Numbered from the stretch's first letter, positions 1 to 5,497 are shown. The stretch: 10,525 bases of DNA from Bacteroidaceae bacterium (GCA_024695315.1 JAILIJ010000259.1:1-10525), one strand, 5' to 3'. The notes: generated from the sequence alone by a model not told the origin. Translations and numbers: made by a program.

Positions 1-213
1 AACCACCCTTCTGATACTAACCCTCACGGCACTGACGAATATCGTCACGCTCAGTCGCTCAAAAAGCAGTACGGTCTCTCTAACGTGCGTCAGGTGGTGA
101 GCATGTACATGGATGAGGATGGTAAGGTGACGCTCCCAGGGGAGGCTTCTGGTACTAACGTTCCTACTAAGCCTGACACACCTAATCCGGGAGAAGGAAA
201 CGAGGATGTGTAA
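1..213 (+). CDS. 3' end of an unidentified protein (last 70 residues)
   Basis: The frame is open from the first base to TAA at 211-213, so the start lies outside the window. The visible C-terminus is polar, with a helical-looking stretch (HAQSLKKQYGLSNVRQVVSMYM). It then becomes a low-complexity tail rich in Pro, Gly, Thr and Asp (residues about 45-70), as expected of a flexible extension. I do not recognise a domain. By synteny alone, small 'smalltalk' genes in Bacteroidales often sit next to HU-like DNA-binding proteins, so this could be the tail of one, but nothing visible proves it. The heptad repeats begin 9 nt after the stop codon. Confidence 0.6.
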   Translation, partial: NHPSDTNPHGTDEYRHAQSLKKQYGLSNVRQVVSMYMDEDGKVTLPGEASGTNVPTKPDTPNPGEGNEDV

Positions 214-222
214 TCTTCTTAA

Positions 223-250
223 ATGAAGAATGAAGAATGAAGAATGAAGA
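223..250 (+). repeat. Heptad tandem repeat, ATGAAGA x4
   Basis: Four perfect consecutive copies of ATGAAGA start 9 nt after the upstream stop codon. One base differs from the GTGAAGA unit of the array at 370-453, and the same family recurs on the opposite strand at 5089-5151. Each unit contains TGA. Because 7 is not a multiple of 3, three or more units put a stop in all three frames on this strand. Confidence 0.9.
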
Positions 251-254
251 ATCT

Positions 255-318
255 GCCATCCGGAACGGGGGGTAATAACGAAAATTAGAGGAAAATTATT
301 TTTAACTATTTTTCCGTT
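255..318 (+). repeat. Conserved intergenic modules GCCATCCGGA and AACGAAAATT, with an AT-rich hairpin
   Basis: GCCATCCGGA (255-264), a G-run, then AACGAAAATTA (277-287) follow the heptads. The same two words in the same order follow the heptad array on the minus strand at 5087-5036. AACG-AAAA-t-TAG (277-288) can pair with CTA-t-TTTT-c-CGTT (306-318), an imperfect 11-bp hairpin in an AT-rich stretch. It may act as a 3' mRNA end or processing structure for the upstream gene; this is inference. Confidence 0.5.
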
Positions 319-369
319 TCCGTTAAATCCCGAATTTCCTTGGTCGAAAAGAGTGAAGAATGTATTTTA

Positions 370-453
370 GTGAAGAGTGAAGAGTGAAGAGTGAAGAGTG
401 AAAAGTGAAAAGTGAAGAGTGAAGAATGAAGAGTGAATTAATTCAAAATTCAA
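370..453 (+). repeat. Twelve phase-locked heptads upstream of the smalltalk-type gene
   Basis: Read in steps of 7 from 370: GTGAAGA four times, GTGAAAA twice, GTGAAGA twice, ATGAAGA, GTGAATT, AATTCAA twice. The period never slips although the unit sequence drifts, and a stray GTGAAGA also lies at 353-359. The array ends 5 nt before the ATG at 459, so it forms the immediate upstream or leader region of that gene. Copy-number change would alter spacing between any promoter and the start codon. Confidence 0.85.
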
Positions 454-458
454 AGAAA

Positions 459-560
459 ATGGATACAGAAAAGAAAAATAAAATTTCGGTGATAATAAAC
501 ATCGTGTTAACAACTCTCACTGCACTGCTTAGTGCTCTGGGGTTCAATATCCCAACCTAA
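459..560 (+). CDS. Smalltalk-type 33-residue single-span membrane peptide
   Basis: ATG at 459 to TAA at 558 gives 33 residues: a charged N-terminus (MDTEKKNK) followed by one uninterrupted hydrophobic, Thr/Leu-rich segment (residues about 9-29) and a short tail ending NIPT. Length, charge layout and neighbourhood match the family that automated annotation of Bacteroides and Prevotella genomes calls 'smalltalk protein'. Its function is unknown to me. It is expected in the inner membrane. The next gene starts only 4 nt after its stop, so the two are almost certainly co-transcribed and probably translationally coupled. The start is set by the single in-frame ATG just after the repeat array. No strong ribosome site is visible, which is usual in this phylum. 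Confidence 0.75.
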   Translation: MDTEKKNKISVIINIVLTTLTALLSALGFNIPT

Positions 561-564
561 GACT

Positions 565-774
565 ATGCAGGTGAAAGAGTGGACTGCGGTCATAATGCTG
601 GGAGCAGGAGTGGCACTGGCTTTTGTCTCACTCTTTCTACCACCTCCAGGAGTCATCCATGAGAGCGTGCTGTATATCTTCGCACAGATTCTGATATATG
701 CAGGTTCAGTTTTTGGACTCGCTTCGTATGTGGAAATTATAGCACGCTCGAAAGGTAGGAAGAGGAAGGAGTGA
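565..774 (+). CDS. Small two-span membrane protein, holin-like
   Basis: This is a 69-residue protein starting MQVKEW at 565. The frame is open upstream to a start at 532, but that start lies inside the preceding gene, while 565 is 4 nt after its stop, so I prefer 565. Two hydrophobic segments (about residues 8-25 and 33-56) flank a short loop with a PPPG turn. The tail is strongly basic (RSKGRKRKE). Two spans, under 100 residues and a charged C-terminus are the layout of class II phage holins, and the next gene is lysin-like. Similar small proteins occur beside smalltalk genes in related genomes. The holin role is inference from size, topology and context; no diagnostic holin motif is visible. 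Confidence 0.7.
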   Translation: MQVKEWTAVIMLGAGVALAFVSLFLPPPGVIHESVLYIFAQILIYAGSVFGLASYVEIIARSKGRKRKE

Positions 775-814
775 ACATGTAAAAACAGTTACGAAACCTT
801 AAATTTAATGCACT

Positions 815-1234
815 ATGCAACAACCTCGCGGACTAAGAAACTGTAATCCTCTTAACATTAGACACTCACGAATTAAGTGGATTGGAATGACAGAAAAACA
901 AACGGACAAAGCGTTTGTCACGTTCAAAAACCTCACTTATGGCTTTAGGGCGGCCTTCATAGTCATAAGAACGTACATGCTAAAACATGGACTCACAACA
1001 ATAGAACAGATTATCAATCGGTGGGCCCCTCCTTCGGAGAATGATACGAACACGTATATTCGCATCGTTAGCGACGTGACGGGCATTGACAGATTTGAAA
1101 CGCTGAACTTCTACGATGAACATTCTATCGTTAGCCTTGTGCAGGCCATGGCTTACGTTGAGAACGACCGTTTTATCTCTAAACGAGAGAGTATGACAGA
1201 GGCTTACAAGATGGTTGTTGATGAGCAAGCATGA
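815..1234 (+). CDS. 'Structural protein P5'-type protein, putative peptidoglycan hydrolase
   Basis: A 139-residue protein of the family usually auto-named 'structural protein P5', found in Bacteroidetes chromosomes and in phages. Seen here: the N-terminal signature RGLRNCNPLNIR (residues 5-16), a Trp-Gly-like turn (KWIG, 21-24), an aromatic/acidic block ending YGFRAAF (42-48), and the family hallmark RWAPPSENDTNTYI (69-82). E75 in the SEND segment is a candidate catalytic acid. There is no signal peptide, so if it is a muramidase or transglycosylase it would need a holin or lysis to reach the cell wall, which fits the two-span protein 40 nt upstream. The family is often placed with lysozyme-like proteins; hydrolytic activity is inferred. 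Length looks complete. A plain structural role is the alternative. Confidence 0.75.
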   Translation: MQQPRGLRNCNPLNIRHSRIKWIGMTEKQTDKAFVTFKNLTYGFRAAFIVIRTYMLKHGLTTIEQIINRWAPPSENDTNTYIRIVSDVTGIDRFETLNFYDEHSIVSLVQAMAYVENDRFISKRESMTEAYKMVVDEQA

Positions 1235-1320
1235 GGATGATTTGAGTAATATCCTTCTTCATGATAATAGCAAACAAGGCATAAATGCGACGATAGGTTA
1301 TAAGAAAGAAGACAAGATAA

Positions 1321-1380
1321 GACAAGCATGTATTACACATTTAATTCCCCATCACGAGAATGGGGGGCTTGTCGTATTTT
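1321..1380 (+). terminator. Nested hairpin downstream of the P5-type gene
   Basis: An outer 7-bp stem, GACAAGC (1321-1327) with GCTTGTC (1367-1373), encloses an inner 6-bp stem, CCCCAT (1347-1352) with ATGGGG (1360-1365). A short T-rich stretch (GTATTTT) follows. It is a plausible Rho-independent end for the plus-strand cassette. The unpaired 19 nt on the 5' side of the inner stem is unusual for a simple terminator. Confidence 0.5.
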
Positions 1381-1475
1381 GATAACACACATCTTGACAT
1401 TTTGCATGACATACGTGGTGTTAACATACAGCAAAAAGTGGGTTGGTGAACATAAAAAAATCGTGATGTAACAGA

Positions 1476-1514
1476 ATAAGACAGAAACCTAAAATGTATA
1501 GATTTCTGTCTTAT
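1476..1514 (-). terminator. Perfect 12-bp hairpin at the 3' end of the feo unit
   Basis: ATAAGACAGAAA (1476-1487) is perfectly complementary to TTTCTGTCTTAT (1503-1514) across a 15-nt loop that can itself form 3 bp. It sits 2 nt beyond the stop of the Cys-rich FeoB-associated gene on the minus strand. The T-tract after it is weak (ATTCTG), so it may stabilise the 3' end as much as terminate. Being symmetric, it could also stop plus-strand read-through. Confidence 0.6.
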
Positions 1515-1516
1515 CG

Positions 1517-1702
1517 CTAATTATTACGTTTCTCTGCCGAACAACAATGGGGCGACTTCGTCGCTGACTTATCATAACACGAACATCCGCTACAGCCATT
1601 GCAACTGCCACAGGTGTGTCCGTCGCTACGCATCAGTACCCTTATCGCTACGCATATAAGGACGCCAATGACTACCAATATGATTATTGAAGCTATATTC
1701 AT
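1517..1702 (-). CDS. FeoB-associated Cys-rich membrane protein
   Basis: A 61-residue protein with one N-terminal membrane span (about residues 4-24). A soluble tail carries a dense cysteine cluster, C31-x2-C34-x2-C37-x2-C40-x-C42, plus C53-C54; a further Cys (C17) lies in the span. This matches the small Cys-rich proteins that follow feoB in many Bacteroidetes and Firmicutes. They are thought to assist or regulate FeoB, perhaps through metal or redox sensing, but the mechanism is not settled. It begins 13 nt after the feoAB stop and is the last gene of the unit, before the hairpin at 1476-1514. It is not homologous in layout to the winged-helix FeoC of enterobacteria. Confidence 0.85.
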   Translation of the reverse strand: MNIASIIILVVIGVLICVAIRVLMRSDGHTCGSCNGCSGCSCYDKSATKSPHCCSAEKRNN

Positions 1703-1715
1703 AATTCTGTTTGGT

Positions 1716-4064
1716 TTAATTCATGAACATGGATAGGAGTCCATGTACAAGGAAAGAACATATCCATGCCACGAGGCATTGGAATATGACAATAATAAAT
1801 GCCCATCGCGTACCTAATTCTCTACGTATTGACGCCACGGCGGCAACACAAGGGGTATAGAGGAGACAGAATATGAGTATTGTGTACCCACTGACGAAAT
1901 CGAATATCTCGTCGATGGCTGTACCTGAATAGAGCACCTCGAGCGTTGACACGACGCTTTCCTTTGCCATGAATCCCGATGCAAAGGCGGTGATTATCCT
2001 CCAGTCGCCAAGACCAAGTGGTTGGAACAGTGGTACGAGTGTACTTGATATTAGGGCAAGGATAGAATCCTTTTGCTCACTCACCACATTGAGGGTAAAG
2101 TCGAAGGTTTGCAGGAACCATATCAGTATGGTTGCAAGGAATATGACTGTGAAGGCTCGCATGATGAAGTCACGCGCCTTTTCCCAAAGTAACATACATA
2201 CATTCTTTGCGGCAGGCATTCGGTAGCATGGCAACTCCATAACAAAAGGGGTGGCCTCGCCCTTGAAGGTGGTGAGCTTGGATAGGTAGGCTATCAACAC
2301 ACCTACTACTATTCCTATGAGGTATAGGGACAGCATTATCACACCTGCATGGTGTGGGAATAAGGCTGCACAGAAGAATCCATATATCGGAACCTTGGCC
2401 GTACAGGACATGAATGGGATGAGCAAAATCGTTAGTTTACGGTCACGTTCGGATGGTAGTGTGCGCGTGGACATGACGCTTGGTACGGAACAGCCAAAAC
2501 CTATCAACATAGGTACGATGCTTCGACCAGATAGGCCTATCTTACGAAGTAGCTTATCCGTCACGAAGGCTATACGTGCCATATAGCCCGAGTCCTCAAG
2601 GAGTGAGAGGAAGAAAAAGAGTACTATGATGAGTGGTACGAAGGATAGTACGGAACCGACTCCCCCGAAGATACCATCAATGACGAGTGAATGGACTACA
2701 TCATTGACGTTTAATGACGTTAATGCCTGGTCGGCCAACTCCGTTACGTAGTCTATGCCTTCCTGCAAGAGATCCTGAAGGAAGACGCCAAGGCCTGAGT
2801 CGGCAAAGGTGAACCAGAAGACGAAGGCCATGATTAGAATAAATGCTGGCAATGCCGTCCACTTTCCCGTCAACACCTTGTCTATCGCAATAGAGCGGAG
2901 CTGCTCCTTACTTCTCTTTGGTTTTACGACCGTTTGTTCGCAAAGATGCTGGATGAAGCTGAATCGCATGTCTGCTATGGCGGCAGCACGGTCGAGTCCT
3001 CGCTCTTCCTCCATCTGTCGTATTATCTTCTCAACAATCTGCTTTTCGTTGATCTCCAGCTTTAGCGCATCCTGAATCAACTGGTCGCCTTCAACGAGTT
3101 TAGTGGCTGCAAATCGTACAGGGATATGTGCACGTTCTGCATGGTCCTCTATCAAGTGCATAATGGAGTGTAGGCAACGATGGACAGCTCCTCCGTTCTG
3201 CTCTGGGCTACAGAAGTCCTGACGCTGTGGGCTCTCCTGATAGCGGGCTACATGGACGACATGTTCCACCAATTCGTTTACTCCTTCGTTCTTGAGGGCA
3301 GAGATAGCCACCACTGGAATGCCCAGCATGGACTCCATCTCGTTCATACGTATTGTGCCGCCATTTCCCTTTAACTCGTCCATCATATTGAGGGCAAGGA
3401 CCATTGGGATGCCCAGTTCCAAGAGCTGCATGGATAGATAGAGGTTACGCTCTATGTTTGTGGCATCGACGATATTGATTATTCCTTTTGGATGTTCGTC
3501 GAGCACGAATTGTCTGGAGACAATCTCTTCGGATGAGAATGGTGACAAAGAATAAATGCCTGGCAGGTCGGTGACCTCAGTCTCAGGATAGTTCTTGATA
3601 ACGCCAGACTTGCGCTCTACGGTAACACCAGGGAAATTGCCGACATGCTGATTGGAGTTTGTCAGTTGATTGAAGAGTGTTGTCTTTCCGCAATTCTGAT
3701 TTCCTACCAGGGCAAATGTCAACTTAGTGTCCTTAGGCAATGGGTTCTCTTTTGAGGAATCATGAAAACGATAGCCCCCCTCACCGAGTCCAGGATGTTC
3801 AGTCTCTGGAGCAGCAGCGACAGTAGCTTTCTTTTCAGGTTTTTCAAGGCATACTTCAATATTAGCAGCATCGGCAAGACGAAGGGTCAGTTCATAGCCA
3901 TGTATCCTCACCTGTAAAGGGTCGCCCATAGGGGCATACTTAACAAGTGTGATTTCAGAAAGAGGTATAACTCCTAAATCGAGGAAGTGCTGGCGAAGTG
4001 CCCCTTCTCCATTAACTCTCAAAATGAGTCCTGTTTGTCCAATCTTTAAGTCTCTTAAAGTCAT
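1716..4064 (-). CDS. feoB: Ferrous iron transport fusion protein FeoA-FeoB
   Basis: This protein imports Fe(II) across the inner membrane. With the start at MTLRDLKIG it has 782 residues. Residues 1-75 are a FeoA-type SH3-like domain, then a linker with Ala/Glu-rich and charged parts. The G domain has G1 GNQNCGKT (121-128), G2 around PGVT, G3 DLPG (166-169), G4 NMMD (226-229) and G5 SALK (255-258). A helical spacer leads to the membrane domain from about residue 400. That domain carries the two conserved gate motifs GCSVPSVMSTR (524-534) and SCTAKVP (553-559), and all key residues look intact. The open frame extends 20 codons further to a GTG at 4124, but that GTG overlaps the -7 promoter element, so the ATG at 4064 (preceded by AAGG) is preferred. 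Fused FeoAB is typical of Bacteroidetes. Confidence 0.96.
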   Translation of the reverse strand: MTLRDLKIGQTGLILRVNGEGALRQHFLDLGVIPLSEITLVKYAPMGDPLQVRIHGYELTLRLADAANIEVCLEKPEKKATVAAAPETEHPGLGEGGYRFHDSSKENPLPKDTKLTFALVGNQNCGKTTLFNQLTNSNQHVGNFPGVTVERKSGVIKNYPETEVTDLPGIYSLSPFSSEEIVSRQFVLDEHPKGIINIVDATNIERNLYLSMQLLELGIPMVLALNMMDELKGNGGTIRMNEMESMLGIPVVAISALKNEGVNELVEHVVHVARYQESPQRQDFCSPEQNGGAVHRCLHSIMHLIEDHAERAHIPVRFAATKLVEGDQLIQDALKLEINEKQIVEKIIRQMEEERGLDRAAAIADMRFSFIQHLCEQTVVKPKRSKEQLRSIAIDKVLTGKWTALPAFILIMAFVFWFTFADSGLGVFLQDLLQEGIDYVTELADQALTSLNVNDVVHSLVIDGIFGGVGSVLSFVPLIIVLFFFLSLLEDSGYMARIAFVTDKLLRKIGLSGRSIVPMLIGFGCSVPSVMSTRTLPSERDRKLTILLIPFMSCTAKVPIYGFFCAALFPHHAGVIMLSLYLIGIVVGVLIAYLSKLTTFKGEATPFVMELPCYRMPAAKNVCMLLWEKARDFIMRAFTVIFLATILIWFLQTFDFTLNVVSEQKDSILALISSTLVPLFQPLGLGDWRIITAFASGFMAKESVVSTLEVLYSGTAIDEIFDFVSGYTILIFCLLYTPCVAAVASIRRELGTRWAFIIVIFQCLVAWICSFLVHGLLSMFMN

Positions 4065-4113
4065 ATTTACCTTATAAAATACCTGAATTGTACGTAATTC
4101 TTTTTTTCTTCTG

Positions 4114-4121
4114 CAAAGATA
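4114..4121 (-). promoter_or_regulatory. Bacteroidetes-type -7 promoter element of feoAB
   Basis: On the minus strand the sequence reads TATCTTTG followed by C, matching the phylum's TAnnTTTG -7 consensus. Transcription would begin around 4107, giving a leader of roughly 43 nt before the ATG at 4064. The -33 partner is imperfect: TTTG words occur 14 and 25 nt upstream rather than the usual 19-21. Both lie in the dyad at 4132-4150. Confidence 0.6.
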
Positions 4122-4131
4122 CACCCTTTTA

Positions 4132-4150
4132 TTTGCAAATATGTTGCAAA
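4132..4150. promoter_or_regulatory. 19-bp dyad, candidate operator of the feoAB promoter
   Basis: TTTGCAA (4132-4138), a 5-nt spacer, then TTGCAAA (4144-4150) form a perfect 7-5-7 inverted repeat. It ends 10 nt upstream of the -7 element and covers the place where the -33 contact should be. A dimeric repressor bound here would block the promoter. The size fits Fur- or DtxR-family sites, but the sequence is not the enterobacterial Fur consensus. Which regulator binds is unknown; the AraC-type gene next door is another candidate. Confidence 0.4.
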
Positions 4151-4293
4151 ATTTGTTTTTACGTTCAAAATACCCAATATTAAGTATCTAATAAAAATAT
4201 GAGTATTGTGAGAGTTGATTTCCATTCAGTTTTCTATTATCAAAATATCAAATGAAAACAATCTATATATAAAAGGAAATCATAAAAGACACA

Positions 4294-4863
4294 TCATATC
4301 TCATCTAAGAAACGTCGATTATTGTCCGCTTTAATTTCCACATTGCGTCTATATTCGGACGGCGTCATTCCTGTTACCTGCTTAAATTGATTGCTTAAAT
4401 GTGCAAGACTGCTGTACCCCGTTTCAAATGCTATTTCTGAAGCCGTTTTCTCCTGATAACATAATAACTCCTTAATAAACTCCACTCTTTGCAAAATACT
4501 ATATCGCTCTATGGTCATCCCCCTAACCTCACTAAAGATTTTACTTAACGAGCTGTAATCTTTCTGCATGTTATCTTGCAGAAAAGATGAGAGACGTGGA
4601 TGTTCACCTTTTATTCGCACCCATTCTATGACATAATTTCGAATATCTTCTACCAAAGCACTTTGCGGATCATCAAGAAGTTCAAAGCCAATTTTTTTCA
4701 ATTCTTTTTTTATCGTCAATCTCTGTTCACTATTTATATCATCAGAAACCACAGCTGTTCCCAAAAATATCTCGTGTTCATGAAGTCCTTGTACTGCAAG
4801 TACATTACGAACAGCCATGATGCAACGTGGGCAAACCATATTCTTGATGTGAAGTACAGTCAT
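4294..4863 (-). CDS. AraC-family regulator with N-terminal heavy-metal-associated CxxC domain
   Basis: A 189-residue cytoplasmic regulator. Residues 1-65 look like a heavy-metal-associated (HMA, ferredoxin-like) domain: a beta strand, then NMVCPRC with C11 and C14 in the metal-binding loop, and a terminal strand around IGFELLD. Residues 95-175 are an AraC/XylS DNA-binding domain with both helix-turn-helix units: YSSLSKIFSEVRGMTIERY (103-121) and ASEIAFETGYSSLAHLSNQF (141-160), ending TGMTPSEYRR. The usual sugar-binding cupin is absent, so the metal domain is the likely sensor. Such HMA-AraC proteins occur in Bacteroidetes near metal transport genes. Here it is directly upstream of feoAB in the same direction, with 229 nt between. 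The effector could be Fe, Cu or another thiophilic metal; this cannot be told from sequence. Confidence 0.85.
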   Translation of the reverse strand: MTVLHIKNMVCPRCIMAVRNVLAVQGLHEHEIFLGTAVVSDDINSEQRLTIKKELKKIGFELLDDPQSALVEDIRNYVIEWVRIKGEHPRLSSFLQDNMQKDYSSLSKIFSEVRGMTIERYSILQRVEFIKELLCYQEKTASEIAFETGYSSLAHLSNQFKQVTGMTPSEYRRNVEIKADNNRRFLDEI

Positions 4864-4877
4864 ACATTATTTTTTTG

Positions 4878-4912
4878 CAAAATTAGTCATAAATGTGCTA
4901 TTTTACAACAAA
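4878..4912 (-). promoter_or_regulatory. Promoter of the HMA-AraC regulator gene
   Basis: On the minus strand TTTGTTG (4912-4906) is followed by a 20-nt spacer and TAATTTTG (4885-4878), a good fit to the Bacteroidetes -33/-7 consensus. The start codon at 4863 is only 14 nt from the end of the -7 element, so the leader would be about 10 nt or less. Confidence 0.65.
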
Positions 4913-4931
4913 TTTACGCATATTTCTAGAA

Positions 4932-5047
4932 AACGAAAATTTAGAAGATTAAGAATCCTATTGAGTTAAGAGTTAAAAATTAAGAATTAAGATTTGACTC
5001 GCAGAAAAACAGTAAAAAAATTTCATTTAATTATATAAATTTTCGTT
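4932..5047. repeat. 116-bp segment bounded by a 12-bp inverted repeat
   Basis: AACGAAAATTTA (4932-4943) and TAAATTTTCGTT (5036-5047) are perfect inverted copies. Similarity continues imperfectly inward (GAAGATTAA against TATAATTAA). The inside is AT-rich, non-coding and includes a heptad run. It looks like a small non-autonomous element or a long hairpin. No flanking target duplication is evident, so mobility is not supported. Confidence 0.5.
4963..4997. repeat. Degenerate heptad run (GAGTTAA/GAATTAA type)
   Basis: Five consecutive 7-mers in one phase: GAGTTAA twice, AAATTAA, GAATTAA, GATTTGA. It is a different base sequence from the GTGAAGA arrays but has the same period. It lies inside the inverted-repeat segment, in the spacer upstream of the AraC-type gene. 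Confidence 0.65.
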
Positions 5048-5061
5048 CTCTCACCCTCGGC

Positions 5062-5082
5062 CTGGAGCTTCCCCAGCTCCGG
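5062..5082 (-). other. GC-rich hairpin within the repeat spacer
   Basis: GGAGCT (5064-5069) pairs with AGCTCC (5075-5080), extended by a T-G wobble and a C-G pair to 8 bp around a 5-nt loop (TCCCC on the plus strand). It stands out in an AT-rich spacer and lies about 60 nt past the stop of the HExxH gene. No T-tract follows on either strand, so it is not a textbook terminator. It is embedded in the conserved composite repeat, between GCCATCCGGA and AACGAAAATT. Confidence 0.5.
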
Positions 5083-5088
5083 ATGGCC

Positions 5089-5151
5089 ATTCTTCACTCA
5101 TCACTCTTCACTCTTCACTCATCACTTTTCACTCTTCACTCATCACTCTTC
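5089..5151 (-). repeat. Nine-unit heptad array (GAAGAGT/GATGAGT) overlapping a gene's 3' end
   Basis: In plus-strand steps of 7 from 5089: ATTCTTC, ACTCATC, ACTCTTC twice, ACTCATC, ACTTTTC, ACTCTTC, ACTCATC, ACTCTTC; a degenerate ACTCCCC follows. On the minus strand the unit is GAAGAGT or GATGAGT, the same family as at 223-250 and 370-453. The array supplies the last residues (S-E-E) and the TGA stop of the HExxH gene. Confidence 0.9.
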
Positions 5152-5493
5152 ACTCCCCACCCCGCGAATATACTTGAACCAACGATAATGAGACCGATTA
5201 TCAATATACGAAGGGTCATCATCATGACGATACGCCTCACGCTCAAGGGATACATTTTTATATGCCTTGCGCCCATTCCCCCTATACAGAATCAGACGAA
5301 TGAGAAATTCCAATAAATACCACAAATAAAAACCGAGATATGCCATTTCACGATTTTGGGCAATATGAATCCGCTCGTGACGCAGGAGCTTTTCATCAAG
5401 GGGCTTATACTCCCTTCGGGCAAATACCCACTCAAATAGCGTTATTGCCATAAAACCCTTTAGGGGTATGTATTTAGAATAAAAAACTTTCAT
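5143..5493 (-). CDS. Mini HExxH membrane protein, putative zinc metallopeptidase
   Basis: A 116-residue protein. HERIHIAQ (residues 38-46 region) gives the HExxH zinc motif with H39, E40 and H43. A hydrophobic stretch (about 51-70, AYLGFYLWYLLEFLIRLILY) follows directly, and EREAYRHDDD (84-93) offers E84 or E86 as the third ligand of a gluzincin-type site. A shorter hydrophobic segment lies near 13-25. This layout is that of a stripped-down M56/M48-like membrane peptidase and is common among conserved Bacteroidetes hypotheticals; activity is unproven and 116 residues is very short for a full peptidase. It starts 4 nt after the Nudix gene's stop, so they are one operon. Its last three codons and stop are made by a heptad repeat, so the native C-terminus may have been replaced. 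Confidence 0.7.
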   Translation of the reverse strand: MKVFYSKYIPLKGFMAITLFEWVFARREYKPLDEKLLRHERIHIAQNREMAYLGFYLWYLLEFLIRLILYRGNGRKAYKNVSLEREAYRHDDDPSYIDNRSHYRWFKYIRGVGSEE

Positions 5494-5497
5494 TACT

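Noticed and set aside
370..453. CRISPR array
   Set aside because: The repeats are contiguous 7-mers with no spacers, and no cas genes are present.
980..1228. Minus-strand ORF opposite the P5-type gene
   Set aside because: It is antisense to a gene with clear family signatures and has no recognisable features of its own.
459..1234. Complete prophage
   Set aside because: No integrase, terminase, capsid, portal or tail genes are visible; only lysis-like small genes occur.
1383..1424. Inverted repeat TAACAC...GTGTTA between the convergent units
   Set aside because: The stem is 6 bp around a loop of about 30 nt without an adjoining T-tract; too weak to call.
5083..5316. Plus-strand ORF rich in LFTLHSS repeats
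   Set aside because: It is the translation of the heptad array in the unstopped direction, antisense to the HExxH gene, with no family features.
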